From Carnegiea gigantea (Eukaryota; Streptophyta; Magnoliopsida; Caryophyllales; Cactaceae), in NCBI GenBank assembly GCA_029747015.1, contig JAKOGI010000128.1, positions 903,501 to 967,500 on the forward strand: DNA of 64,000 nt, read 5' to 3'. Positions 47,736 to 59,394 of this stretch are shown piece by piece. The translations under genes and the position numbers were made by a program. The notes beneath the pieces were generated by a model, which searched no databases, was not told the origin of the DNA, and saw nothing but the letters and a program-made list of their open reading frames with translations. The stretch's first letter is position 1; each line of letters starts with the position of its first letter.

Positions 47736-48600
47736 CTATATTGCCCCCCATTTTAGAAGTCTGCTTGCCTACGTGTAAATGCATCAAATTGATTTATCCC
47801 ATTTAGAAATTCTTTTGTATAACCATTACAACCAGGTAATAATCTATTATACATCCACGAATGATGTGGTGGGCTACTCATATTCTACTCAAACAGTAAT
47901 ATTCATAAAAGTCATTGAATTAGTATTAATTTTAATTTACACAACAATATTTAACATCATTTTTCACTTATGTATTACATATATTTGTTTAGTAAAAAAT
48001 AGATATAAGTACATTGAATTAGTATTTATTTCAATTTACAGTAAACTCTTACAAATCGCTCACTAGGCACTCTCACAAATTTCTCACAATTCCTTCACAC
48101 ATATTTCAACTCTTGCAAATCACTCACTACAACTCCCACAAATTTTCACATAATTACTTCACATAAATTTTCATTTCTACCAAATCTTCTCTTACAAATA
48201 AAGCTACTAATCTCATACAACCCTAAACCCCCAATTACATTAATGCATAATTTCAACCAAATTGAAGCAAATAATCGATACACATCTAACAATGCAACAT
48301 AAATATAAACTAAGAACACATTTTAAACTGCCAAAATCATAATTTATAGTAGTTAAAACTAAATCTAGAGCTAGAAAGGTTACCCAAGTGAAACTAGAGA
48401 TTAGGGAAGGAGGTGGCAAGCGGCAGAGGTGGCGGCGGCACCTGATCGGCAGCAACGGTGACGGCAGTGGGCGGCGCGAATGGAAGCAGCGGCAGCGGGT
48501 TGGCGGTGTCGGTCCCCGGAAGCTCCCTCACGCACGCTTTCTCTCTCTCTTCTCGGGTGTGGTCTCGAAAATGGAATGAATTGAAGCCAGATCTTGTTTC
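47736..48600. other. CACTA 5' non-coding part
   Basis: AT-rich, with a GC-rich patch of GGCGGC-type repeats at 48410-48500. No gene was recognised. It may hold the promoter and first exon of the transposase gene. Confidence 0.4.
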
Positions 48601-48845
48601 TTTAAAATAGGAAGCGACCGCATGGCCAAATTCTGTCGCCATATATTAAAAATATTTCTTCCCAACATATGATGACGGAATTTCCGTCACCATCTATTAA
48701 AATAGGAAGCTCAGTGAATAGTGCTCAGCGATGAATTTTCCGTCGCCACTTATCTCCAGATTTTGAAAATTGTTTTCCTCCACTACCCGTCGCCATTAGC
48801 GACTGATTCATATTCCGTTGCCTTATTCCGCATTATTTTGCTATT
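48600..48845. repeat. CACTA subterminal repeats, right end
   Basis: Copies of GACGGAATTTCCGTC, CCGTCGCC and GCGATGAATTTTCCG in both orientations, mirroring the left end. Confidence 0.8.
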
Positions 48846-48856
48846 TTTTAGTAGTG

Positions 48857-48958
48857 TAGCCTTCTTTCCTACAGGTAAATCTATCAAATCCTAGATATTG
48901 TTTGCTGCAAGTGCATCATTCTCTTTCTTTATAGCCCAATTGATATTAAAATTTTAAC
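48857..48958 (-). pseudogene. Copia RT start, other side of the CACTA element
   Basis: On the minus strand this reads NWAIKKENDALAANN and DLIDLPVGKKA, the family segment that comes directly before GCRWV..VKL. The latter part lies at 42794 and leftward, so the two pieces are one gene split by the CACTA insertion. About 20 bp of the expected sequence is missing at the junction. Confidence 0.7.
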
Positions 48959-48959
48959 A

Positions 48960-49345
48960 TGCTACCAGAGCAGCTTGCTCGATCTTGATTCGCCACTGTC
49001 CCCATTTGATAAAAATTGTGTGCACGTATTGGACCTTGTTATTAGCTCACACATGAGGAGGCGTGTTGGAGTATGAAAGTGGGTATTGTTCCACGTTGTT
49101 AAAATTCAAAAGAATATGATAATGAGTTTTGTCCCACATTGATGAAATTAAAGGTCTTGAGTATGTATATAAGCTTGTGAGTTACTCCACCCATTACTAA
49201 TTGGTTTTAGATTAAAACCTCATTTGATGTTATATACTTGACTCTTTGTTAAAAAGACCCCATTGATATATATTAATAGAATTCATAGACCTTCAATCAT
49301 TAGCTTAAACTTTTGATTGAGTTAATTTATGAATATCTTCCCATA
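48960..49345 (+). repeat. LTR-like sequence, related to 10880-11030 and 21433-21756
   Basis: GAGGAGGCGTGTTGGAGTAT followed by GAAAGTGGGTATTGTTCC and two CCACATTGA-like phrases matches 10880-11030. The end, with TTCAATCATTAGCTTAAACTTTTG, resembles the repeats at 21433-21720. It is probably a solo or truncated LTR that cut the copia element on its left. Confidence 0.5.
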
Positions 49346-49800
49346 ACAGATACAGTCCTGCAACAAATAATCTGGTACAAAGTCAGCATCTTCCATTTCA
49401 TAATTAGGCGAATTTAAGTATAGAGCTCCCTACTAATTTTCTTCCTACATTTGTCCACCAAATCCCGCTCCTCAATGAAGGGTTCTCTAGTCACCTGGCT
49501 TTCCACAGCTATATACATCTGTTAAAGTAGCTCTACTTTTTTTAATATAAACTCTTAGTGGATCTGGATGACAAGTTAAGGCAGAGTCACAGGCAGGAGA
49601 ATTGAGGCCAAAAGATCAACCAAATGGCGGATTGATGCCTAAATTAAACTTGAAAAATAAAAACTGCTATATGATGCCATAGCTTTGTCTAATTCACTGC
49701 ACTTAGTAATATTGTTTTTTTAACCAAAATATACCATACGTCGGAATTTCGGATTTGTAAACCTGTTGCTCTAGTATTCATTTCTTTTCCTTTTAACTTG
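49346..49800. other. Intron DNA, nothing recognised
   Basis: No coding or structured element was recognised in this stretch. Confidence 0.5.
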
Positions 49801-49840
49801 TTAATACTAGTATGTACCCGTGCGATACACGGTTGCTACC
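49801..49840 (-). mobile_element. Helitron-type 3' terminus
   Basis: On the minus strand a GC-rich hairpin (CCGTG-TATCG-CACGG, 49818-49832) is followed after 7 bases by CTAG (49807-49810) and then T. This is the standard Helitron 3' end: a short hairpin, then CTRR before T. The matching 5' end was not located. Confidence 0.5.
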
Positions 49841-52800
49841 AATATAGACCTTTCAAAACTAAACCATATGATTCAACTATGTTGTATATGTTATATGCAA
49901 TGGATCTGTAAATAAGTTAAAACTGATTATCGTAGAAGAGTGTTTTTTTAATCATTATTCTGTATTTTATGTTCGTCATCCGAAGAAAGGCTTTGAAGGG
50001 TCTTTTATACAGAATGTATTTTATGTTGAAATTAAAATTTTAAAAAATGTAGAAAGCATTTCTGGGAAAAATATAACTAATAACAATTAAGTTGAAAATT
50101 TATTAAACATTACTTTATGCCAAAAAAAAAAATATGTTGCTAATAGAGTAGAACTTAGTCAATGGGATTGTAGAACCAATAAGACTAAATAGATAAATTA
50201 ACAAAGGCAATACATAACACTTTCGCCCTTAACCAATTGGTCAGGTGTTCGATCTTTGACCTTTTGGAATAGAGAGCAATTCTTGGCCATCCCTTCATCC
50301 TTAAGTGGAGCTCGTAGGGCGAGAGAATTATTCACTGTGATCGGCGGTAGATACGTTTGGTTAAACCAAAAAAAAATATTATAAAAGCATTTAGCAAAAG
50401 TTTCTATAAAACTATAAGAAGTAAATTTATTCATTGAAGATCACAACTTTTTCCTTTCAAATAATATGTTAGACAACCATTTGGAATTGCGTTTTCATTT
50501 GAAATTTAATGTTTGTCCACTTCTATTCCATAACCTTTCATTATATATCAGTAAAAAAATCTTTAAGTGTCCAAAGTACTTGGTTTTTCTTTTTCTACAA
50601 ATATTGCAAACTGTAGAATTTCTTTTCCGGTATACCTATGATAATGAGCACAAATAACAAATGTAACTAATGTCCAAGAAACAGGAGACATAAAGCTAAT
50701 ATCTCTGTTAAAGATAATTGCATAGATGGATATCTGTTGGTCCTATATTTCACAATCATGCGTGTACTAATTCACATCTAAGTGTAATTGCAATAGACCA
50801 ACAGAACAATTTTCAAAGTCCACTCATAGGTTTCTCATCTAAGCGGCAATCCTCCACTACAAAAAAAAAAAACCAAAAAAAAAAAAAAAAAAAAAACAAA
50901 TGCATCCCATAGGACAATTGGCCAATGATGGATCTCTAAAGATCATTCAAATTCAACATGAAATTTTGAAATCGAAAACTTAAATCATAGGCCCTAAAAA
51001 TTTGAAGGTGGAATTTTTTCCCGTGTGGGGGGAGGGGACGAGGGTTGGAGGGGATGAGCAATCTACAATATACATCAAGACATAAGCATGGAATATCTAA
51101 TGCTAGAAACCATCATCACTCAGCAGCAAGAAACTGTCTAGGATATCTTGTTAAGTACCTTCCAAGAAAGTTGAACCATAGCTCATCTAGCCAGCAATTT
51201 GTGGGCAAAATTCTTCCAACCTCACCCAAGGTAATAGGGACAAAGTCCACTATAGTCTTAAATATCTCTATTACGATGACTCTAATCTTGAGGGCGGGAT
51301 CCACTGGTTAAGCCAGAAAAACCTACTCCTAATTATCACTTTTGGTAAATAGTGTCCGAGCCTGTCACTCCGACCCCATTTTGGGCGGGGGGGGCTTCTC
51401 CGGAAATTACGGACCTATTTTTTCTACATCCGAATGGTTCTTCCAGTTCAAAGAGAACTTGCTCTGTTTACTCCGGGCAACTGTATCGGTCTTGCTTGCT
51501 TCCTCCTTGTTGTTTCAATCACAGAGAGAATAGCTCCAAGCCTCTATCATAAGTATTGGACACCTCTCAATCCTCCTATCCTGGCATCGTGTACTTTCCC
51601 TACAAAACCTCCCCCATTAGAGTGAAACCACACTCAGACTCTAGCTTAATCCTTCTGAAACCTTGACACTCTAATCAAAAGGTAAGTGAAGATAGACTTA
51701 GCTCCTATTTACTTTAGAACCAAGTATAAAGAGGAAGAGCTCAGTGGTCAATAGTAATTACGTCAATCATTTCCTACATATGAAGTAGTGACCAGAATCA
51801 ATCCAAAAAAACAAAAGAAATCTTGTGAATATTGGGTGAAAAAATTAGCAAAGTATTCAACCATGAAGTTAGCATATTAGAACATTAGAGGTCTATGAAA
51901 ATTCACAATAGAAAGGCTTAATATACCATAAAACCATATTATTTCGACAATCAAAAAAAACAAGAATTGATCCAAAATTAATTAGCCTTTAACCAATTAA
52001 TGAGAACATATAGATCAGGTTTTTGAACAACAAAAACAATTTAACCCATTTATCAAATCAATACAACTCCTTTTTGCTACGGGAATACACATCTATCACC
52101 AAAATAAAAAGAACCCACATGTTATTAACCAATGAGCTAGACTGGAAAATCAAATAATCTACTCCATCCCATTGAAAAAATTAACGTGTTTCATATCCAA
52201 ATTCAAAGAATCGTATTTGAATACGAATTAGATCAATAATTGAAAAGAGCTGCAAAAGAAGTTGTAAACCCACAAACTAAAAATAGGATAGAAAAAGAGA
52301 CCTGGGAAAAGGGGATATCATAGAGATAAATAAACTAATGATAATATATATTGATGAACCAATAGCCTCTCAAATTGAACACCTACGAAAAAGAAGAAAT
52401 CAGATCAATTTAAACAAAATTAGATGGGATAGAAAAAGAGCAATTTTAAGGGGGCATAGAAAGAGAGAAAGGTGGCTGGAGAGAGAGACCTAAAATTAAA
52501 ATTAATTTTTACCAAATTGAGAGAAAACGTAATAGAAACACCGTACCCTGTAATGCTCCAGGAGATCAATCTGCACTTCATATGTCTCCCATAGTTTTCA
52601 AGGAAAAATCAGTCTGCACTTAGTAATGTTACCACACAAAAAACAACTGAGAAATAGTATCTAAACCAAGAGGAAGATAGAGGAAAAAAAATGATAATAC
52701 TTCCATAAAGAAAGATAATTTCAGGGTCCTCCCTAATAACTCACGCCATTAGATCTGTCATCTATCTGTCCAAACCACCAGACCACCTAAAGGTGGCGGT

Positions 52801-53042
52801 GGCCATTAATTCATGACCAAGCAACAAAATTCGTAAAATTGAGATTAACTTGAACCCCTGAATAAAAAATAAAAGAAACAAAAACAAAGGTAATTCAACT
52901 TACCCAAAAAAATTGAACGATTTGGGAATAGATCTACACCTTGTGATTTTCCGACACCAATTTAGAATAATTATTAGAGAAGGTGCATGAAGATGCTAAT
53001 CCTGTAACCTTAACAGTATATTGTGAGTGAAATTTCTAACAG
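49841..53042. other. Intron DNA, mostly unrecognised
   Basis: Contains CACTACAAAAAA plus a 36-bp A-rich run at 50855-50896 (a CACTA-type end or chance), a G-rich patch near 51026-51055, and a less AT-rich stretch at 51330-51660 of unknown origin. Open frames are short and without domains. Confidence 0.4.
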
Positions 53043-53491
53043 CAACAACAACAACTCCCAGTATAGGTCCTGCTTTCGCGGGGTCTAGGGAGATCTAGAT
53101 GTAGGCAATTTTATCTCTACCAGCAATTCTACCCATAGAGAAGCTGATTCCAAAAGACCCACAAAAACCAGATTTTGTGAAAACATTTTACAGAAGAAAG
53201 GTTTTGAGAAAACATTTTATGGGGAAAACTAAGGGTAAGTATCAGGAAATGAGTTAAAAAATATGAAAAAATCAGGCGGCAGTAACTATGTGACCATAAG
53301 TGCAACAAAGTAGAGGAAGATATTATACCTTAACAACCAAAAGTAGGCAAATAATATCTCTTCGTAAACGCCAGAACCACCTGCATGCAAACAAAACAAA
53401 CGAAGAAACTACAATCAGACTCATTCTACTGCAACCTAGTGACCAACTATGAGGCTAACCCTCAGTGATCTAAGATCTTAATCTTATCCCG

Positions 53492-54215
53492 TCATAGTCT
53501 CCTATCTTGAGCCATGTCCTCCGTTAACTCTACAACTTTCAAGTCCTCTTTAATTACCTCGTCCAAACTCTTCTTTGGTCGTCCCCTTCCTCTTTTACCT
53601 CTTGGGATGTTAATCCTCTTATATCTCCTCACTGGAGCGTCCGACCTCCTTCTTTTCACATGGTCAAACCATCTGAGTCTCACTTCTCTCACCTTATCTT
53701 CGATAGGGGCCACTTTAACTAAGTCTCTTATAACTCTATTACTAATTCTATCCATTCTCGTGTAACCATACATCCATGTAATCATCTTCATATCTGTTAC
53801 TATTAGCCTTTGAACCTAAGTCTTCTTTATAGGCCAACACTCCGATCCATATAGCACAGCAGGTCTAACTACCATGCGATAAACTTTGCCTTTTAGTCCT
53901 ACATGCATTCTTTTATCGCACAGTACACTTGAAGCATACTTTCATTTTTGCCAGCCCACTTTTATGCGATGGCTAATATCTTCGTTAATGTCCCCTTTAT
54001 AATGAATGATCGAGCCTAGATATTTAAACTTCTCGACCTTTGGTATCTGTATCCTCTCAATGGTGACTTTCCCCTCGCATCTTCCCTACCACTAAAATAG
54101 TAATAAAGGTATTCAGTCTTCAATCTACTAATTCTAAAGCCTCTAGGCTCTAGTGTATGTCTCTACCTCACCGGTTTTCCATTAACTCCCTCCCTGGTCT
54201 TATCAACAAGAATCA
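53492..54215 (-). pseudogene. RTE RT C-terminal region
   Basis: The frame 53791-53492 reads MITWMYGYTRMDRISNRVIR, VAPIEDKVREVRLRWFDHVKRR..DAPVRR, RGRGRPKK and LTEDMAQDRR, the hallmark end of plant RTE ORFs. Upstream, broken frames give EKFKYLGSII and ...YGSECWP.KK. The frame resumes at DKTREGVN on the left side of the inserted tail. Confidence 0.85.
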
Positions 54216-54218
54216 ACC

Positions 54219-54323
54219 TCTCTATGGGTAGGAATACCGGTAGGGGTAAGGTTGCCTACAGCTGGATCTCCCCAGACCCCGCGAAAGCGGGACCCACACT
54301 GAGAGGAGTTGTTGTTGTTGTTG
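54219..54323 (+). mobile_element. RTE 3'-tail copy inserted in opposite direction
   Basis: CTCTATGGGTAGGAATACC..., then CAGACCCCGCGAAAGCGGG and a (TTG)5 tail on the + strand match the 3' end of the surrounding RTE, but in reverse. It sits exactly within the polymerase box: the minus-strand frame reads ...SWCLLF on its right and ILVDKTREGVN on its left, so the catalytic FADD motif has been lost. Confidence 0.8.
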
Positions 54324-54343
54324 AATAACAAACACCATGATAA

Positions 54344-54850
54344 CTAATCTTGAATCCCTTTTGTAAGTTCATTCAAGGTTAGAGTGAAAAGAAAAGGACT
54401 CAAAGCGAAACCCTGATACATGCCCATCCCAACGTAGAAGTCGTTGGTAACCCCTCCTGCCATCCTAACACTTGTCCTACCTCCCTCACACATATCCTTA
54501 ATAAGTCGGGTATATGCCAGCAACACTCCTTTCTTTTCTAAACATCTCCATAATACCTCATGCGGGATTTTATCACATGCCTTTTCCAGGTCAATGAACA
54601 ACATATGAAGATCTACCTTTCTATCTCTGTGCAATTCCATGAGCCTTATCAGGAAGTAAATCGCCTCTGTGGTCGACCTGCTAGGCATAAAACCAAATTG
54701 GCTCTCTGTTATCGCGATATCCTTCCGCAACTTTTTCTCAATCATCCTCTCCTACAACTTCATGGTGTGACTTAGCAACTTTATGCCCCTATAATTATTA
54801 CAATCCTGAATATCACATTTGTTCTTATACAATGGGATGATTGTACTAAA
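54344..54850 (-). pseudogene. RTE reverse transcriptase N-terminal part
   Basis: The frame 54745-54344 has ITESQFGFMPSRSTTEAIY, DLHMLFIDLEKACDKIPHEVLWRCLEKKG, G(L/M)YQG.ALSPFLFTL and DELT..IQ, all typical of RTE RT. Upstream, NNYRGIKLLSHTMKL (about 54760-54810) continues in the same direction. The first catalytic Asp (FIDLEKA) is present; the second pair is destroyed by the inserted tail. Confidence 0.85.
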
Positions 54851-55219
54851 CCTTCATTCTCTTAGCATCTTAGCAGACCTAAAAATAACATTGAAAAGCT
54901 CTATTAGCCACTTCAATCCCTCTTCATCCAAACACTTTCACACTTCCACCGGAATCTGGTATGATCCCTCTACCTTCCCATTTGTCATCTTCCTTAGGGA
55001 CTCTTTAATCTTGTCCTCTACCTTCCCATTTCTACAAATTACCAAAAGGAAAAAAAATGAATGAGAAAAGCATCAAGATGTTTTCCAAGCCCACAATAAC
55101 ATGAATCTGTATTAATTACCCAAAAACAAAAGACCTATTTGTAGTTTTACGGGAAAAACCAATCTACGAATACTATGTGTTTTTCATAACCACTGCATTT
55201 CAATTTGACAAATTGTGAG

Positions 55220-55466
55220 TTATAAACAAGGTTTTGTTTTTGACAAAGTTTTTTTTGTTTGTTTATTTCTTTCGTTGACATATTTAGAGTAGGGTTATGA
55301 TTTGTATTAAAGTAGGATTAGTTGGTTAAGAATTCTAGCATCCAAAGAAGTAAGGCCATAGCTGCCTACCTTGCCTAATTTTGGTATATATATGGCTATG
55401 TATTACGTGAATGGTGGCAGAGAATAAGAATTACAATTTCAATCACAAAGTTCTTTATTTTTATCA
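55220..55466 (+). repeat. 5' LTR of the 4,977-bp copia element
   Basis: Begins TTATAAACAAGG (second base G in the 3' LTR) and ends TTTTTATCA. The 3' LTR shows the original TGATAA...TTATCA inverted ends. Confidence 0.95.
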
Positions 55467-55478
55467 TGGTATCAGAGC
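55467..55478 (+). other. Primer-binding site (initiator tRNA-Met)
   Basis: TGGTATCAGAGC directly follows the 5' LTR: the exact plant copia primer site. Confidence 0.95.
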
Positions 55479-55496
55479 TTTAAGTCTACAAAGTCA

Positions 55497-56973
55497 TGGC
55501 GATAAAATTCGTTCTTGATAATACCTCACCCTATTACGTTCATCCTTCAGAAGGGTCAGGTATATCAACTACGGCAGTAGTATTCAATGGAGAAAATATG
55601 ATCTTTGGGAGAAAGCGGTCACCATAGCTCTCCGATCAAAGAACAAGCTCGGATTTGTTGATGGATCCTTCACCCTCAAGGCTGACGCAGAGCAAGCCGA
55701 AAAGGATGCTTGGATGATGGTAAATTCTACTATATGCTCGTGGTTATTAAACGTTACTGATCCAAAGTTACGACCCACCATAGCCTATACCCATGTTGCT
55801 AAAACTATGTGGGATGACATCAAGAAAAGGTATGGTTCCTCAGACATTCCTAAGAAACATAGTTTAAAAACTAAAATCGCAAACTACAAACAAGGGAAAG
55901 GAATGTCTGTGGTTGATTACTATTCCGAACTCGTAGGATATTGGAATGAACTAGATGGTGTGGCTAAGCGTAATTTTTGCAATTGCAGAAAGTGTGAATG
56001 TAAAGATCTTTGGCCTAATATTATCAAGGAAGCCGAAGAAGAGAAAGCACACCAATTTTTAATGGGCTTAGATGATGATAAATATAGTACTGTTCGAGGT
56101 CATATTCTGGCTATGGACCCTTTCCCCGATCTTGATCGCATTTATAATATAGTTAGACAAGAAGAACATCATAAACGATACATGATTGAGCATGATGGCA
56201 AGCCCGAACTCGCGGCGGCAGCCCTTGCCGTGAATGCTAAACAACCAGGCCGAAGTGGTGAGCGTCCAGTGTGTGCTCACTATGGGAAGATAGGACACGA
56301 GGAGGCTGGCTGCTATGACATTATTGGCTACCCATCTAACGGGAACAGCAGGGGAAGGGGGCGAGCAGGTCGCGGCGGCAGAGGAAGTTATGGTGGACGC
56401 TGGAGCAGTGCAGGGTCTGGCCGTGGAGGTGGACGCTCTGGTGGACGAGAGTATGCAGCAACGGCCTATACTGATGGAGGCAATCCACATTGCTATACTA
56501 ATCTGGTGACAGACAGAGAAGGGACGACAGTGACCACGCAGACAACTCAGGCAGTAAGTTTAGCACTTTCTAACTTGACAAATGAACAAGTGCAGCGGCT
56601 GCTCAGCCTCATTGAGGTCCCAAAAGAAAGTGAAAAATTGTCAGGTAATCCCAAACCACCTTGGTTGATAGATAGTGGGGCTTCAACGCATATGTCTGGT
56701 GAGGAAAATCTGCTGAGAAATATTGAAAATATTGGCCCGATAATAGTAGATTTGCCAAACGGAGAAAAGACGGTTGCGAATAAGCAAGGGACGGTAATTT
56801 TGGACAAGGGTTTGAAATTGCATAAGACTTTATTTGTTCCTTCTTTGAGATGCAACTTAATATCCGTATCTCGTATTTGTAAGGATTTAAATTGTACTGT
56901 CACTTTTGATAAAAAGTCTTGTATTGTGCAGGACCACATTATGAGGACTTCGATTGGTATGGGTGAAGAGTAA
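55497..56973 (+). pseudogene. Copia gag and protease, broken
   Basis: ATG at 55497 starts a gag with the TSPYYVHPSEGSG opening. The frame shifts near 55593, then stays open to 56973. Seen in order: the LRSKNKLGFVDGS segment (about 55630), the gag capsid-like region (UBN2 type) to about 56150, a zinc-knuckle-like C..YG..GH....C at about 56272-56315 in which the second Cys is Tyr, a Gly/Arg-rich stretch, and the protease site LIDSGASTHMSG (Asp at 56671). A TAA at 56971 ends the frame, although integrase continues in the same register. Confidence 0.9.
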
Positions 56974-57039
56974 GATGGGGTTTACTACTACAAACAAGCA
57001 CCTAAGCAAATACAAGTTCATGCCGTCAGGATCGGGCGT

Positions 57040-58029
57040 TTGTGGCACCAATGGATGGGACATCCTTCAAAGGAAGTCATGCTTCTACTAAATGGTCATT
57101 TACGTTATTCTGGTGTAGTTCAAGAGAATAATGATGTTTGTGAGATTTTTTTAAGGGCAAAGCAAACTAGAAACCCCTTTCCTTTGAGTGAAAGTAAAGC
57201 TAAAAATTTATTTGAAATAATTCAATGTGATATGTGGGGACCATATAGGGTTTCATCTTTGTGTGGATCTCATTATTTTCTTACCATCATTGATGATTAT
57301 AGTAGAAGCGTTTGGGTTTATTTAATGAAGGAGAAAAGTGAAATAGAAAAGTGTTTAAAGGTTTTTGTTTCTTTGGTTAAGACTCAATTTGGGAAGGAGG
57401 TAAAAATCATTAGGAGTGATAATGGTTTAGAATTCAAATCCAAACCCATAAGGGAGTTCTATAAAGAACATGGAATTATTCATCAAACCAGTTGTGTGGA
57501 CACACCGCAACAGAATGGCCGTATCGAAAGGAAACACAGACATCTTTTAGAAGTTGCAAGGGCCTTGAGATTTCATGCAAACTTGCCTCTTAAGTTTTGG
57601 GAAGAATGTGTACGAACTGCAGCTTACTTGATAAATAGGACTCCCAATAAGTTATTGAGCGAAAAAACCCCCTATGAGTTGGTCTATAAAAATAAACCCA
57701 ACTATGATTTCATTAAGGTGTTTGGATGCTTGAGTTTTGCTCAAATTAGAAGTGGGGATAAATTTGCTTCTGGAAGTAGGAGGTGTGTTTTTATTGGATA
57801 TTGTTTTAAAAAGAAGAGTTGGAAATTATATGATTTGGAAAATCATAAAGTTTTTGAAAGTAGAGATGTGAAGTTTTATGAAGACAATTTTCCATTCAAG
57901 GATGATACTTTGGTGTCAAGTTATAAAGGGAGCAATGAAAATTCTTTAGAAAATATAACATGTATGGATGCAGATTTTGGTATATGTACTGGACAGGGGA
58001 AGCCTCGAGAAGCCCAACCCACACCATAG
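57040..58029 (+). pseudogene. Copia integrase, interrupted by stops
   Basis: In register with gag. It shows W-H-(Q)-W-M-GHPS for the zinc-binding His pair, but the following C..C is C.IF (second Cys lost). The core has D.WGPY, the TIIDDYSR.VW segment and the second Asp in SDNG.EF, then QQNGR.ERKHRHLL with the Glu of the DDE triad. C-terminal LINR.P, KTPYEL and VFGC..(F)A segments follow. It ends at TAG (58027) where the register goes on into RT. Confidence 0.9.
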
Positions 58030-59394
58030 CAATGTTCAGCAGACACTAGTCCATTAGTCGGCCCAACAGAGCAAAGCCTAATGCCCCATGGACAAACGTC
58101 TGGACAGGCGCCTCCTGGTTCAACTGGGCCCAGTTCCGAAAATGGGTCAGATTCAGCAATCTCAACCGAGCCAAGTAGTCCCGAAAATAGTTCACATCCA
58201 ATACGAAGATCGCAATGTCAACATCGACCACCCGAGTATTTGAATCAATTTATTTGCTACAGTGCTAATATTAAAAACCCCATCTCAGCTCTCACATCAG
58301 ACCACGAGGAGTTCTCAGGTACGTCCTACCCTTTACATCATTATGTGACATGTAACAATTTTTTTCCTTCCCATCAACGTTTTCTTGCTGCTATTATGAA
58401 AGTAGACGAGCCAAAATTTTATCATGAAGCAGTAAAAGATGTCAAATGGAGAGAGGCTATGACTGAGGAGATAGAGGCTCTTCCTAAAACTGGTACTTGG
58501 GAAATTGTAGATTTGCCTCCAGGTAAGAATCCAATTGGTTGCAAATGGGTTTATCGGGTTAAGTATAATTCAGATGGTTCTGTTCAGCGTTACAAAGCGC
58601 GACTAGTCATACAAGGAGATCATCAGGAGGAAGGTATAGACTATACTGAAACCTTTGCTCTTGTCGCGAAAATGACTAGTGTAAGATGTTTTCTTTCTGT
58701 AGCTATTGCAAACGGTTGGGAATTACATCATCTTGATGTTAATAACGCTTTTCTTCATGGTGATCTAGACGAGGAGGTCTATATAAAACTGCCACTGGAT
58801 ATACTGCCTCTACATCTAACAAAGTGTGCAGACTGAAAAAGTCTCTATATGGTTTGAAACAAGCTCCAAGGCAATGGTTTGCAAAGCTCTCCTCAAAGCT
58901 TAGTGAATATGGTTTTGTAAAGTCTTATGCAGATTATTCTTTGTTCACTTATCGTCAGGGGGAGGTGTTTATGGCACTTATAGTTTATGTTGATGATATT
59001 GTTATCGCTACTACCAATTCTCAAGCATGCCAAAAATTTAAAGAATATCTCAACCATTGCTTCACTACAAAAGATTTAGGGCCTCTAAAATATTTTTTGG
59101 GTATTGAGGTGGCAACAGGACCTAAAGGCTTATTTCTGTGTCAACGCAAATATGCGTTAAAAATTATTGATGCCTGTGGTTTATTAGGAGCTAAGCCTAC
59201 TGATTTTCCTATGGAGCAAAATCATAAACTTGCTCTTGCGAAGGGCAAAGATTTGGACGACCCAACTCCTTACAGGTGCCTTGTAGGCCGGTTAATTTAT
59301 TTGACAATCACAAGGCCGGATCTTACATATGTCGTACACATTTTGTCTCAATTCATGCAGACACCAAAAGAAGAACATATGCAAGCTGCATGAA
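58030..59394 (+). pseudogene. Copia reverse transcriptase, one frameshift
   Basis: The frame 58081-58836 carries the EAM.EEIEAL..TGTWE.VDLP segment, KWVYRVKYNSDG, RYKARLV, TFALVAKMTSVR and [19 protein letters not shown]. Near 58795 a one-base shift moves reading to 58824-59393, which gives [19 protein letters not shown] and YVDDIVIA (catalytic Asp pair at 58992-58997), then LKYFLGIEVA and RPDLTYVVHILSQFM. It ends at TGA (59391) in the middle of the domain. Confidence 0.9.

Larger units (their letters stand above)
42795..48856 (-). mobile_element. CACTA (En/Spm) DNA transposon, deleted transposase core
   Basis: Ends CACTACAAAAAA (42795) and TTTTTAGTAGTG (to 48856) are inverted CACTA termini. 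Both ends carry many GCGACGGAAT/CCGTCGC subterminal repeats. The interior holds minus-strand pieces of a tnp2-type transposase and of a second En/Spm-type gene. The central catalytic block between the tnp2 N-terminus and the later domains is missing. It is nested in a copia RT. The 3-bp flanks (TGT and TAG) do not match. Confidence 0.9.
53043..55060 (-). mobile_element. RTE-type LINE, 5'-truncated
   Basis: Minus-strand reading frames give plant RTE reverse transcriptase and its C-terminal region. The 3' end (53043-53150) has CTAGACCCCGCGAAAGC, then a GGGAGTTGTTGTTGTTG tail, typical of plant RTE elements. A 100-bp RTE tail in the opposite direction is inserted at about 54219-54323. The element starts inside the RT gene, as usual for LINE copies. 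Stops and frameshifts are present. Confidence 0.85.

Noticed and set aside
48394..48642. Frames over the GGCGGC patch near the CACTA right end
   Set aside because: GC-rich repeat composition; three overlapping frames on two strands with no domain.
50198..50434. Possible tRNA-derived SINE (TTGGTCAGGTGTTCGATC)
   Set aside because: Only a weak B-box-like stretch is visible and no A box, tail or target duplication could be shown.
50855..50896. Second CACTA element end (CACTACAAAAAA plus A-run)
   Set aside because: No matching end or subterminal repeats nearby; could be chance at an A-run.
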